64,000 nucleotides of DNA from Streptomyces sp. SAJ15. Lineage in GTDB: Bacteria; Actinomycetota; Actinomycetes; Streptomycetales; Streptomycetaceae. Below are positions 42,987-51,809 of the stretch, piece by piece. Every line of letters starts with the position of its first letter. Position 1 is the stretch's first letter. The stretch covers positions 496,001 through 560,000 of the forward strand of contig NZ_NISY01000004.1 of assembly GCF_007595705.1 (NCBI RefSeq). The letters are read 5' to 3'. The translations under genes and the position numbers were made by a program. The notes below the pieces were generated by a model that was not told the origin of the DNA, made no database searches, and saw only the letters and a list, made by a program, of their open reading frames with translations.

Positions 42987-43020
42987 GTCGTCAACCTCCC
43001 GGGGTTGATGGCCACGCCCC
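42981..43020 (-). promoter_or_regulatory. Second copy of the conserved 40-nt leader
   Basis: Reverse complement identical to 19335-19374. Its downstream end is the ATG and second codon of small gene a'. Further upstream both loci have a similar GACCCC-GCGAC segment followed by a GC-rich stretch. Confidence 0.6.
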
Positions 43021-43149
43021 CGGACGTTCGCAGCGTCGCGGGGGTCTTGCTTGCTCTAGGCAACCCCTCGGCTACACATCGCGCTACGGTGGGCCCCGCA
43101 GCAGCCTTCAAACGACTTCAAATGTCATTAGCAAGACGGGAGTTGAGTC

Positions 43150-44517
43150 ATGGGCGCACGGGAGCCGAACCAAGATCTACGGCGGCTGCACAGCGAGGCG
43201 GGATGGACGCTGCGTCAGTTCGCGCAAGCGGTGAATCGGGTCGGCACCGAGTGCGGCACTCCCACGACGTACAGCGCTCAGACCGCCCACACATGGCTCA
43301 AGGGGCACCTGCCGTCGGAGGAACGGCGAGCGTTGATCCTCGAAGCGCTGTCGCGAAGGCTTGTGCGCCGGGTCAGGCACACCGATGCCGGGTTCCCGGC
43401 GACGAGTGAGGCGAACGCCAGTCCGGGTATCGATACGGTGGACGAGATCATCGGACTCGAAAGGCGAGCTATGGTCGACACAAGCCGCCGGAGCATGCTG
43501 GGTATCGGCCTGTATTCCGCGGCGCTAGCCATTCCCGGGTGGCAGGACGTGCGTGCCCGCATGAACTCCATCAAGATGGACCCTCATGCCCGAATCGGTC
43601 GTCCAGATGTGCAGGCTGTCTCGGCGATGACTGATCGTCTTTCGGACTTGGATGACGATTTCGGCGGCCAGTATGTGCGCCCCATGGCTGTGGCCTTCTT
43701 CGAATGGAAGGTTGCGCCGTACTTGAGGGCAACCGCATCCGGAAAAGTTCGGCAAGAGATGCTGTCTGCGGCGGCGTTCCTCTGCTATCTCACGGGTTGG
43801 ATGGCAGAGGATGAAGAAGCACAGGGTCTCGCGCAGCAGTATTACGTAAAAGGGCTGGAGCTTGCTGGCGCCAGCGGTGATCGCATGACCTATTGCCACA
43901 TTCTTCGAGGTATGTCCGTGCAGGCCGCCAACTTGGGGCACGGGGCGCCAGCTGTACGTCTCGCAAACGCCGCTGCCGAGGCGTCTCCGGAGTCCAACCC
44001 CCGCATGCGAGCTTTCCTTGCAGGGCAGCAGGCGCACGCATACGCTCTGGCCGGAGAGCGTATACGCGCGCTGAACAGCCTTCGAGAGGCTGAACGCTCC
44101 GTAGAGCAGGCGGAAAGCGGATACGGAACCTTCGGCGGATACAACCCGGCGACGTTGGCCTACCACACGGCGCAGGTGCGGCACGCTTTGGGGGATGTGA
44201 AAGGGGGCATTGTATCGCTGACCGACCACTTTCGACTGCGGCAGGCAAACGACAAGTTGCGAACCGAGCTGATTTTCGGATCGCTCCTTGCTGAGCGGCA
44301 ATTGAAAGTTGGTCATCTAGAGGCCGCATGTGCGCGGTGGAGTAAGGTTCTGGACGCCTATCCACATATGCATTCGGGCCGTCTTGACAGTCGCGTAGCT
44401 GATATCCCAAAGCTTTTGTCCCCCTACGAGGGTAACGCCGCTGCGCGGGAGTTGCGTCAACGCGTGCGTGAGCTGCGCCCAGGACATGAAGTCGGTAACC
44501 GGCACGACCCTCGGTAG
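43150..44517 (+). CDS. XRE-family regulator with TPR-like domain
   Basis: A 455-residue regulator. The N-terminal helix-turn-helix (LRRLHSEAGWTLRQFAQAVNRVGTECGTPTTYSAQTAHTWLKGHLPSEERRALILEALSRRL) is followed by a long TPR-like helical domain, the plan of the large Streptomyces XRE/TPR family. Its DNA is noticeably richer in A/T than the core genes, suggesting transfer. It is divergent from small genes a'-b'-c' and probably controls them, and perhaps the lasso operon reading in the same direction. ATG 43150 with GGGAG upstream. Confidence 0.85.
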   Translation: MGAREPNQDLRRLHSEAGWTLRQFAQAVNRVGTECGTPTTYSAQTAHTWLKGHLPSEERRALILEALSRRLVRRVRHTDAGFPATSEANASPGIDTVDEIIGLERRAMVDTSRRSMLGIGLYSAALAIPGWQDVRARMNSIKMDPHARIGRPDVQAVSAMTDRLSDLDDDFGGQYVRPMAVAFFEWKVAPYLRATASGKVRQEMLSAAAFLCYLTGWMAEDEEAQGLAQQYYVKGLELAGASGDRMTYCHILRGMSVQAANLGHGAPAVRLANAAAEASPESNPRMRAFLAGQQAHAYALAGERIRALNSLREAERSVEQAESGYGTFGGYNPATLAYHTAQVRHALGDVKGGIVSLTDHFRLRQANDKLRTELIFGSLLAERQLKVGHLEAACARWSKVLDAYPHMHSGRLDSRVADIPKLLSPYEGNAAARELRQRVRELRPGHEVGNRHDPR

Positions 44518-44585
44518 GGTCCTCAGTCGTACGGCGCGAACTCCACTGTGGAAGCGGGGCACGCCGGTGTGGGGAGAGGTGCGCA

Positions 44586-45053
44586 ATGGGTAGGCGGGAC
44601 TACGAGGACGACTCCGATGCTCCGGCGGCGAACAGCCTGGTTCCCGCTGCTTCCGTGGTGGTTGTCGACGGCTCGGGGAGCATCCTGCTTCAGCGTCGGC
44701 GCGACAACGACATGTGGGCGCTCCCCGGCGGCGTCATGCACATCGGCGAGTCATTGCCGGATTGCGCCATCAGGGAGACGCGCGAGGAAACCGGGATCGA
44801 CGTCGAGATCGTCGGCATCGTCGGCACCTACACGAACCCTGGTCACGTCTTCGCCTACGATGACGGCGAGGTGCGGCAGGAGTTCTCCATCTGCTTCCTG
44901 GCTCGACCCCTCGGCGGGCAAGTGGCGGTCTCCGAGGAATCCACGGATGTGCGCTGGTTCGCGCCCGGAGAGATTGACGCGCTGCCCATGGTTCCCAGCA
45001 TTCGAAAGCGCGTGGATGACTGGCGGGACGGAAACATGCCGGCTATTCGGTAG
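44586..45053 (+). CDS. NUDIX hydrolase
   Basis: A 155-residue NUDIX-domain protein that hydrolyses a nucleoside diphosphate linked to another group. The Nudix box is GGVMHIGESLPDCAIRETREETGID, matching GX5EX7REUXEEXGU, with ALPGGV before it. It follows the XRE/TPR regulator by 68 bp in the same direction, an association seen often in Streptomyces. Substrate unknown. Confidence 0.9.
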   Translation: MGRRDYEDDSDAPAANSLVPAASVVVVDGSGSILLQRRRDNDMWALPGGVMHIGESLPDCAIRETREETGIDVEIVGIVGTYTNPGHVFAYDDGEVRQEFSICFLARPLGGQVAVSEESTDVRWFAPGEIDALPMVPSIRKRVDDWRDGNMPAIR

Positions 45054-45149
45054 TCGATACTTCCCGGCGGCTTAGTGGTCGGCTCCGCAAATCCTTCGGG
45101 GGTTGACTCCGGGGCCGGTGTTGTGCGCGAGACGTGGAAAGGGGGGTGC

Positions 45150-46055
45150 TCAGAAGATCACGGTGATCTTTCCTGCCAGGCTGCCTTGGCGGAGGCGTTC
45201 GTGTGCGGCTTGGATCTCTTGGAGGCCGAAGGTGGAGTGCACACGCAGCCGCAAGGAGCCGCGGTCGACGAGCTTGGTGAGTTCGTTCAGTCCCGCGCCG
45301 TCCTCACGCACCTGGTTGACGGTGGTACGCACATCGCGGGAGGACAGGTCGGGTACTGGACCTGCTTGGGTGGCGATCGACGCATACCGGCCGCCATCTG
45401 CCACTGTCTCGGTCACGAACGCCCCGAAGGTATCGAAGACCGCGTCATAGCCGCCGTCTTGAAGAGCGCGGCGGTCGGTGGTGACGAGGTCAGCACCGTG
45501 CTCGCGGGCGAAGGCGACCTGGGCATCCCGGGAGACCAGAGCGTCGACCTCGACGCCGCGCGCACGGGCGATCTGCAGCGCCAACCCGCCAACCGCACCC
45601 GCGGCACCGGCGATCAGCAGCCGCTCACCGGCCTTCACCGCAAGCCAGTCCAGGGTCTGCCAAGCCGTCAGTCCGGGAAGCGGCAAGGTGGCCGCCTCGG
45701 CCAGGCTGACCGTCTGCGGCGCAGGGGCGACGGCCTGTGCTGGAAGCGCGACCAGATCGGCCCAGGTCCCCCGGCCGGAGCCGAGCTGGTGCGACATGGC
45801 GATGACGCGTTCCCCAGGGCGCAGCCCACTGCTGCCGCCGTCGACCACGATGCCGGCCAGGTCCCAGCCAAGCGTCATCGGCAGAGGCGGCGTTCCTTCG
45901 CCGATGGCCCCTTCTCGCGTCTTGTCGTCGACGGGATTGATGCTGGTCGCGACAGTCCGGACCAGTACATCCCCGGTGCCTGGTTCAGGCTCGGGAGCAT
46001 CGACGACGCCGAGGACGTCGGGGGTGCCGAAGCGATCGATCTGTATGGCGCGCAC
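45150..46055 (-). CDS. NADPH:quinone reductase-like zinc-free MDR oxidoreductase
   Basis: A 301-residue member of the medium-chain dehydrogenase family. The N-terminal half has ATSINPVDDKTREGAIG and LGWDLAGIVVDGG; the nucleotide-binding motif is GAAGAVGGLALQIARARG. Zinc-binding cysteines are absent, so it belongs to the quinone-reductase branch. GTG 46055 follows AAAGGACC. It lies downstream of the alpha/beta hydrolase but is separated from it by a terminator hairpin. Substrate unknown. Confidence 0.9.
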   Translation of the reverse strand: MRAIQIDRFGTPDVLGVVDAPEPEPGTGDVLVRTVATSINPVDDKTREGAIGEGTPPLPMTLGWDLAGIVVDGGSSGLRPGERVIAMSHQLGSGRGTWADLVALPAQAVAPAPQTVSLAEAATLPLPGLTAWQTLDWLAVKAGERLLIAGAAGAVGGLALQIARARGVEVDALVSRDAQVAFAREHGADLVTTDRRALQDGGYDAVFDTFGAFVTETVADGGRYASIATQAGPVPDLSSRDVRTTVNQVREDGAGLNELTKLVDRGSLRLRVHSTFGLQEIQAAHERLRQGSLAGKITVIF

Positions 46056-46192
46056 GAAAGGTCCTTTACACGACTGGTGCTGACGGGAAGATCAACACCT
46101 GAGGTGATCACGGGATTCCCGAGGGCTGGCCGCCGAGAGCGGGGTACGCCCGCACCTGGCAGGGCGAAGAGCTGGGCGATTCCTTCGCAAGG

Positions 46193-46239
46193 CGCACCGA
46201 GCACGGTCTGAACCGGTGGTCCAGGCCGTGCTCGGTGCG
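46193..46239 (-). terminator. Terminator after the alpha/beta hydrolase
   Basis: Perfect 14-bp arms at 46193-46206 and 46226-46239 with a 19-nt loop, directly past the hydrolase stop at 46261. Confidence 0.7.
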
Positions 46240-46260
46240 TGTTCCTGTGGCTCAGCCCGC

Positions 46261-47094
46261 TCAGCCCTCGCGTAGGGCCATGCGCAGGTGGGTGGCGAAG
46301 AGGTCGGGGGTCTCGACGAACCCGGTGTGGCCGCCGGGGAACGTCGTCGGCTCGGTGCCCAGCGACTGAGCGAGCGCGCGGGAGGTTCGGTCGCAGAGCT
46401 GTCCGGCGGAGTCGTCGCCGATGCCCACCAGGATGCGGGTGGCCGCCGCGCGCAGGGCTGCCGGGTCAGGCTGCCAGTAGGTGGAGGCACGCATCTCGTG
46501 CGCGAACCAGCGGCGCTCGTCCGCCACGTGCTGCGGCTCGCGCTCCCCGCCGAACATCTGCTCTATCAAGGGCTCGGGCATCGTGAGGTCGGCCTGGGCG
46601 AAGAACTTCTTCCATGCCCCCGTCACGTCGCCGGCGAGGTAGGTGGCGATGAGGTCCTCGGTTCCGGTGCGCAGTCGCTCTCGGTCCTTCAGGAGCTCGA
46701 TCAGCGGTGGCTCGTGGGCGACGATGGTGTGCACCTGGTCGGGATGGGTCTGGGCGAGGGCCAGCACGCTGACGGCGCCGCCGCTGGAGCCCACTGCGAC
46801 GGCTGGCCCCGCGCCGACGTGGGCGATCAGCCGGGACAGGTCGTCGGCGCGCAGTCGGGGTGTCGAGTCCTGGTCGGGGTCGTCGAGCTTGCTGCGGTTG
46901 ATGCCGCGTGGGTCGGTGGTGAGCACCGTGTGGTCGGTGGCGAGCAGTTCGGCCAGCGGGGCGAAGGCCGCGGCGTCCATCGGGGCACCGGCCAGCACGA
47001 TGAGAGGACCCTCGCCGCGCACTTCGTAGTGCAGGCGTGCGCCGGGCACCTTGAGCGAACCGACGGCAGCGGTGTCAGTGGGGTGAATGGTCAT
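46261..47094 (-). CDS. Alpha/beta hydrolase
   Basis: A 277-residue alpha/beta-fold hydrolase. The nucleophile elbow is VGSSGGAVS (Ser near residue 109). The oxyanion region is LAGAPMDAAAF, and the catalytic His lies in FPGGHTGFVE near the C-terminus, with the acid probably in GIGDDSAGQ. ATG 47094 has GGAGA upstream; the longer open frame beyond is a shadow. Family members act on esters, epoxides or peptides, so I do not assign a substrate. Confidence 0.88.
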   Translation of the reverse strand: MTIHPTDTAAVGSLKVPGARLHYEVRGEGPLIVLAGAPMDAAAFAPLAELLATDHTVLTTDPRGINRSKLDDPDQDSTPRLRADDLSRLIAHVGAGPAVAVGSSGGAVSVLALAQTHPDQVHTIVAHEPPLIELLKDRERLRTGTEDLIATYLAGDVTGAWKKFFAQADLTMPEPLIEQMFGGEREPQHVADERRWFAHEMRASTYWQPDPAALRAAATRILVGIGDDSAGQLCDRTSRALAQSLGTEPTTFPGGHTGFVETPDLFATHLRMALREG

Positions 47095-47306
47095 GCGTTC
47101 TCCGGATGAGGCGGTGATGAGGTCTGTCGATGAGTGAGACCCCCCGGATGGTGCGGACTCATCGCTCGCAGATCGCGGCCCGACTGCAAAAGCACGGGGC
47201 GGCGTCGCCAGGCGGACCAGCCGAGCCGGTGGGCAGCGTCGCGCGTGGGCCGGGCGACATGCGTCGTGGGCTCGCGGTCCACCGCCGCGTGTCTCCGGCT
47301 GGAGTA

Positions 47307-48206
47307 TCAGGCCCCTCGGCCGTACGACGCGAACTCCTCGACCACCAGCTCCCGGAAGCGCCGTGCGGCCGCGGAGAGGTAGCCGTCGCGGCGCCAGGCG
47401 AGGGTCAGGGTGCGGTGGCAGTCGGGGTGGTCGACGTGCAGCCAGCCGACCGGGGCGTCGGTCACGGCGCCCTGCGCGGCGCGGGCCATGGCGGGCATCA
47501 GGCCGAGTCCGAGGCCGGCGCTGACCAGGAACTGGGTGGCCGCGGGCTCGTTGCCCTCGCAGGTGATGACCGGGGACAGCCCCTCCGTGGCGAACAGCCG
47601 GTCCAACAGGGTGCGTTGCCAGTGTCCGGGGCGCGGCGTAATGAACGGCTCGTCCGCCAGCTCGCGCACGGTGACCCGGGCCCGCGCGGCCAGCCGGTGG
47701 CCGGGCGGGACCGCGAGCAGCACCTCCTCGCGGGCCAGCTCCACACCGCACAGGGTCGGGTCTCGCAGCGGCTCGGAGGCGAGACAGAAGTCGACCTCGC
47801 GGGTGTGCAGCTGCTGCGCCATGAGCTCCGTCGAGGACTGGAAGAGCCGCAGCTCCGCCGAGGGGTGGGCGGCCCGGAAGGCGGCGAGTGGGCCGGCGAC
47901 GGTCAGCAGCGTCTCCGCCGCCACCGCCACCCCGCCGTGGTCGAGGCCGGCGGCGTCGGCGAGCTCCCGGCGGGCGTCGTCGAGCTCCCCCAGGGCGCGG
48001 TCGACCCGGTGCAGGAAGGCGGCGCCGTAGCGGTTGAGCCGCACCCGGCGGCCCTGCCGGTCGAAGAGCGGGACGCCCAGCTCCGCCTCCAGGCGGGCGA
48101 TGGTGCGGCTCACCGAGGGCTGGGCGACGCGCAGCTCCTCGGCGGCCCGGCTGATGTGCTCAAGACGCGCCACCGTCTGGAAGTAGCGCAACGACAGCAG
48201 GTCCAC
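47307..48206 (-). CDS. LysR-family transcriptional regulator
   Basis: A 299-residue regulator with the N-terminal helix-turn-helix (LLSLRYFQTVARLEHISRAAEELRVAQPSVSRTIARLEAELGVPLFDRQGRRVRLN) and a periplasmic-binding-like effector domain. I place the start at GTG 48206, which follows GGAGGAG by 8 nt; the frame is open to 48305 but without support. It is divergent from the acyl-CoA ligase gene and probably regulates it in response to a metabolite. Confidence 0.9.
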   Translation of the reverse strand: MDLLSLRYFQTVARLEHISRAAEELRVAQPSVSRTIARLEAELGVPLFDRQGRRVRLNRYGAAFLHRVDRALGELDDARRELADAAGLDHGGVAVAAETLLTVAGPLAAFRAAHPSAELRLFQSSTELMAQQLHTREVDFCLASEPLRDPTLCGVELAREEVLLAVPPGHRLAARARVTVRELADEPFITPRPGHWQRTLLDRLFATEGLSPVITCEGNEPAATQFLVSAGLGLGLMPAMARAAQGAVTDAPVGWLHVDHPDCHRTLTLAWRRDGYLSAAARRFRELVVEEFASYGRGA

Positions 48207-48331
48207 GCGGACACTCCTCCCCCGAGTCCCCGAAGCGGCGCCCCGAGACGCCGACTCATAACGCGAAAGGCATTCTTTCATGGCCGAATTGGTCTTTGAA
48301 GGCATGAGCGAAGACGCCTAGCGTCGGGGGC

Positions 48332-49912
48332 ATGGCTGAACAACCCTTCGTCAGTTACGTCGAGTTGATCCTGGACAAGCTCGCCCGCGAGCCCGAACGC
48401 CCGGTGGTCGTCGCCGCCGACGGAGGACGCGTCTCGGCGGCGGAGTTCACGGACGACGTGCACGGCCTGGCCGCCGAGATGGCCGAGCGCGGCATCGGCC
48501 GCGGCTCCACCGTGGCCCTGCTGATCGGCAACCGGCCCGAGGCGCTCAGCGCCCGCTACGCGGCCAATCTGCTCGGCGCCAGGGTGGTGTTCCTCTACGA
48601 GGGCATGGCACCCGAGATACAGGCGCGGATCGTGGACAGCGTGGAGACGGCGCTGCTCGTCGTCGACCCGGATCTGGAGGAGCCGGCCCGCGCGCTCACC
48701 GCCGTGCTGCCCCGCCCGCCCGCCGAGCTGACCCTGCACGCCGACCACGCCGACCACGCCACCCGTCGCCCGCGCCGTGCCGGCCTGCGGGTGCCGGCCG
48801 CGGCCCGGCCCGAGGACGACTGGTGCATCCGGCACACCGGCGGCACCACCGGCATCCCCAAGGGCGTACCGATGACCCACGGGCCGTACGAGCGCGCGCT
48901 GCGGTCGATCGCGGTGGGATCGGGCGGGGGCGCGGGCGCGGCCGGGGGCGCGGCCGAGAGGACCGAGCGGGCGGCCGCCGTGGAGCCGCGGTTCCTGGCC
49001 TGCACCACCCTCGCCCACCTCGCCGGCCTCGTCGCCGACGGGACCCTGCTCGCCGGCGGCCGGGTGGTGCTTCGGCCCGGCTTCGACCCCGGCGACGTGC
49101 TCGCCGCCGTGGAGCGCGAACGGCTCACCGACCTGTGGCTGCTGCCGCCGCTGCTCTACCGGCTGCTCGACCACCCGGACATCGCCACCACCGACCTCTC
49201 CAGCCTGCGCCGGATCTCCTACGGCGGCTGCCCCGCCTCGGCGGCCCGGCTGCGGCAGGCGGCCGAGGTCTTCGGCCCCGTGCTCTACGGCTGGTACGGC
49301 CAGGCGGAGGCGGGCCTGATCACCGAGGTCGGCCCGGCGGAGCACGCGGTGACCGGCGGCGCCGGGCAGATCACGGTGGGCCGCGCGACGCCCGGAGTGG
49401 AGATCGCCGTACGGGACGAGACCGGCGCGGCGGTGGAGCCGGGCACGGTGGGCGAGATCTTCGTCCACACCCCGCAGACGATGACCGGCTACTGGAAGCA
49501 GCCGGAGCTCACCGCCGAGGTGCTCGGACCGGACGGCTGGGTCCGCACCGGAGACGCCGGCTACCTCGACGAGGACGGCTACCTCTTCCTCGTCGACCGG
49601 GTGAAGGACCTGATCATCGTGGTGGGCGGGCATGTCTACCCGGCCGAGCTGGAGGAGCTGCTGCTGACCCACCCCGCGGTGGCGCACTGCGCGGTCTTCG
49701 GGGTGCGGCGGGAGGACGAGAGCGAGGAGGTGCGCGCGGCGATCGTGCCGGTGCCCGGCGGCCTCGTCGACAGCGCGTCGGTCCGGGAGTTCGTCACGGC
49801 GCGCAAGGGCGCGATGTACGCCCCGAGCCGGGTGCACACCGTGGACCGCATCCCGCTGACGGCGGCGGGCAAGCCGGACAAGAAGCTGCTGCGGGCGCGC
49901 TTCGGCGGCTGA
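48332..49912 (+). CDS. AMP-dependent acyl-CoA ligase (ANL superfamily)
   Basis: A 526-residue adenylate-forming enzyme that activates a carboxylic acid with ATP and usually transfers it to CoA. The AMP-binding loop is HTGGTTGIPKG (about 168-178). Further motifs are YGWYGQAEAG, WVRTGDAGYLDEDGYLFLVDRVKD and the C-terminal lysine region PLTAAGKPDKK. A Gly/Ala-rich insert follows residue 196. It is divergent from a LysR regulator across a 125-bp gap with a possible TTC-N10-GAA site at 48273-48288. The acid substrate is unknown. Confidence 0.9.
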   Translation: MAEQPFVSYVELILDKLAREPERPVVVAADGGRVSAAEFTDDVHGLAAEMAERGIGRGSTVALLIGNRPEALSARYAANLLGARVVFLYEGMAPEIQARIVDSVETALLVVDPDLEEPARALTAVLPRPPAELTLHADHADHATRRPRRAGLRVPAAARPEDDWCIRHTGGTTGIPKGVPMTHGPYERALRSIAVGSGGGAGAAGGAAERTERAAAVEPRFLACTTLAHLAGLVADGTLLAGGRVVLRPGFDPGDVLAAVERERLTDLWLLPPLLYRLLDHPDIATTDLSSLRRISYGGCPASAARLRQAAEVFGPVLYGWYGQAEAGLITEVGPAEHAVTGGAGQITVGRATPGVEIAVRDETGAAVEPGTVGEIFVHTPQTMTGYWKQPELTAEVLGPDGWVRTGDAGYLDEDGYLFLVDRVKDLIIVVGGHVYPAELEELLLTHPAVAHCAVFGVRREDESEEVRAAIVPVPGGLVDSASVREFVTARKGAMYAPSRVHTVDRIPLTAAGKPDKKLLRARFGG

Positions 49913-49970
49913 CGGCGGACCGCGGGGGCACGGAGGAGCGGCGCCCGCGAGCTTCCCCCACCCGGGCTGA

Positions 49971-50056
49971 GTCGCCGGTGTCGCCGAACTCAGTCGCCGG
50001 TGTCGCCGTACTCAGTCGCCGGTGTCGCCGGAATCGACGCCGGTGTCGCCGGGATC
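49971..50056. repeat. 22-bp tandem repeat across the cupin gene end
   Basis: GTCGCCGGTGTCGCCGAACT followed by CA occupies 49971-49992, is repeated with one change at 49993-50014, and then degenerates through two 21-bp copies to about 50056. On the minus strand the in-frame part encodes the Gly-Asp-Thr tail of the cupin-like protein; the rest lies beyond its stop. Confidence 0.75.
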
Positions 50057-50395
50057 GCCGGGCGTCGGGCAGCCCGTCGTCGCCGTCACCGCCGTCAGCA
50101 GCACCACCGAGTCCTGGACCGCCGTCAGCCCCTGCCGCTCCGGTGGCAGGCACTGCACCTGCCCGGCGATGAGGTCCTGCTGCCGGTCATGGGTCGTCAG
50201 CCGGACATGGCCGTGCAGCACCTGCAGGCTGGCGGCGGGCGGCGCGTTGTGCTCGTCGAGCGCGGTGCCGGAGACCAACGCGATCACGCTCTGCCGCAGC
50301 GGCCCGCTGTGCAGGAAGAGATGGGCGCTGCGGCCGTGCGGGTCCTCCTTGGCCTGGTCCAGGTGGCGGCGGGCGAGCGTGGGGAGGTCGTCCAT
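50012..50395 (-). CDS. Cupin-like protein with repeat-encoded tail
   Basis: A 127-residue protein. The region RSAHLFLHSGPLRQSVIALVSGTALDEHNAPPAASLQVLHGHVRLTTHD resembles a cupin beta-barrel with His and Glu placed to bind a metal. The C-terminus (PTPGDPGDTGVDSGDTGD) is encoded by a DNA tandem repeat and is likely disordered. Start ATG 50395. It is divergent from cutA. Role unknown; small cupins often bind metals or modulate an enzyme. Confidence 0.75.
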   Translation of the reverse strand: MDDLPTLARRHLDQAKEDPHGRSAHLFLHSGPLRQSVIALVSGTALDEHNAPPAASLQVLHGHVRLTTHDRQQDLIAGQVQCLPPERQGLTAVQDSVVLLTAVTATTGCPTPGDPGDTGVDSGDTGD

Positions 50396-50502
50396 GGCTT
50401 ACCTCGGCTTGGCTGTTCGCTTCCGGACCGTCGGCGGCATGTCTCAATCGTCACCGGCTAGCGTGGAGCGCGCCAGTCGCGGACCGACGCAACGGAGGAC
50501 TC

Positions 50503-50826
50503 GTGCCGGACTACCTGACCGTACTGACCACCACGGACAGCCCTGAGAAGGCCGAGGCGCTGGCGCGCGGGGCCGTGGAGGCGCGGGTGGCGGCGTGCGC
50601 GCAGATCAGCCAGCCGGTCACGTCCGTGTACCGGTGGCAGGGGATGGTGGAGACCGCCGCCGAGTGGCAGGTGCTGTTCAAGACGACGACGGAGCGGTAC
50701 CCCGAGCTGGAGGCGTACGTCCGCCGGAACCACGACTACGACACGCCGGAGGTCATCGCCACACCCGTCACCCATGGCAGCGACGGGTACCTGGCGTGGG
50801 TGACGGCGGAGACGTCGCCGAAGTGA
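50503..50826 (+). CDS. cutA: Divalent-cation tolerance protein CutA
   Basis: A 107-residue trimeric ferredoxin-like protein of the CutA1 family, linked to copper and other divalent metal tolerance, biochemical role unsettled. The family pattern is clear: VLTTTDSPEKAEALARGAVEARVAACAQISQPVTSVYRWQG and later FKTTTERYPELEAYVRRNHDYDTPEVIATPV. GTG 50503 follows GGAGGA. It is divergent from the cupin-like gene. Confidence 0.92.
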   Translation: MPDYLTVLTTTDSPEKAEALARGAVEARVAACAQISQPVTSVYRWQGMVETAAEWQVLFKTTTERYPELEAYVRRNHDYDTPEVIATPVTHGSDGYLAWVTAETSPK

Positions 50827-50886
50827 CCCCGGCGCGGCCGGGCCGGAGTGGAGCGATCCGGCCCGGTGTGGAGCGATCCGGCCCGG

Positions 50887-51624
50887 TCACCGGTCGAGCG
50901 CGAGCACATCCGTGACGCCGTGCTCGCGCGGGCCGAGGAAGGTGGGGTCCGGCTTGAAGGTCGCGTCGAGCGCGGCCTTCCCCGCCGCGACGATCTCCCG
51001 CAACCCGCCGTACTGCCAGGTCGCGTCGTTGGGCTCGCCGACCCCGACCCCGTACGCGTCGACCCCCGCCGCCTCGCACAGCGCCAGCGCCCGGCGGATG
51101 TGGAAGCCCTGGCTCACCAGCACCGCCTTGCGCACCCCGAAGATCCGCTGGGCGCGCACACAGCTGTCCCAGGTGTCGAAGCCCGCGTAGTCGCTGACGA
51201 TCCGCCGGTCCGGCACGCCGTGCTCGACGAGGTAGCTCCGCATCGCGCTCGGCTCGTCGTACTCCCGCCGGCTGTTGTCCCCGGTCACCAGCACCGCGCG
51301 GACCTTGCCCCGCCGGTACAGCTCCGCCGCCGCGTCCAGCCGGTGCGCGAGGTACGGCGTCGGCCGGCCGGTGTACAGCCCCGCCCCGAACACCACCGCC
51401 ACCGGCGCCGACGGCACGTCCGCCACCGTGCGCACCCGGTCGTCCGTGCTCAGCCGCAACCAGGTCGCCGGCAGCAGCCCCAGCACGCAGACCAGCACCA
51501 CCACCTGGAACGCCTGCCGCTGCCCCCGCCGCGTCCGCGGCCACCGCGGCCGTGTCCTCCGCACCCTCCGCAGCCCCGCCCGCACCCCGTCCCGCAGCGC
51601 CCCTGCCCCACCCACGCCTCGCAC
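50887..51624 (-). CDS. SanA/YdcF-like DUF218 membrane protein
   Basis: A 245-residue protein with one N-terminal membrane helix (AFQVVVLVCVLGLLPATWL) after a basic stretch, followed by the ElyC/SanA/YdcF domain: APVAVVFGAGLYTGRPTPYLAHRLDAA, AVLVTGDNSRREYDEPSAMRSYLVEHGV, and VLVSQGFHIRRALALCEAAGV. Family members influence cell-envelope integrity and vancomycin sensitivity in enterobacteria. Just downstream, at 50845-50885, a short segment is duplicated (GGAGCGATCCGGCCCGGT). Confidence 0.87.
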   Translation of the reverse strand: MRGVGGAGALRDGVRAGLRRVRRTRPRWPRTRRGQRQAFQVVVLVCVLGLLPATWLRLSTDDRVRTVADVPSAPVAVVFGAGLYTGRPTPYLAHRLDAAAELYRRGKVRAVLVTGDNSRREYDEPSAMRSYLVEHGVPDRRIVSDYAGFDTWDSCVRAQRIFGVRKAVLVSQGFHIRRALALCEAAGVDAYGVGVGEPNDATWQYGGLREIVAAGKAALDATFKPDPTFLGPREHGVTDVLALDR

Positions 51625-51809
51625 CCGCCCCTCCGGATCCGCCGATCACGTCATCCGGTGCGACGTCGGGAGCGCGGCCGCGGTTGCCTCAGGTGTTCGA
51701 CCAGACACCGCCGCGCCCCCACTCACCTCTCTCGATAGCCTGAATCACGTACGTCACAGAACCCCCGGCGTCCGCGGCGTTCGCGGAACGCGCCAGACCG
51801 AGCAGGCAG

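Noticed and set aside
48273..48288. TTC-N10-GAA as a LysR operator
   Set aside because: The position is plausible but the motif is too short and common to claim; mentioned only under the ligase gene.
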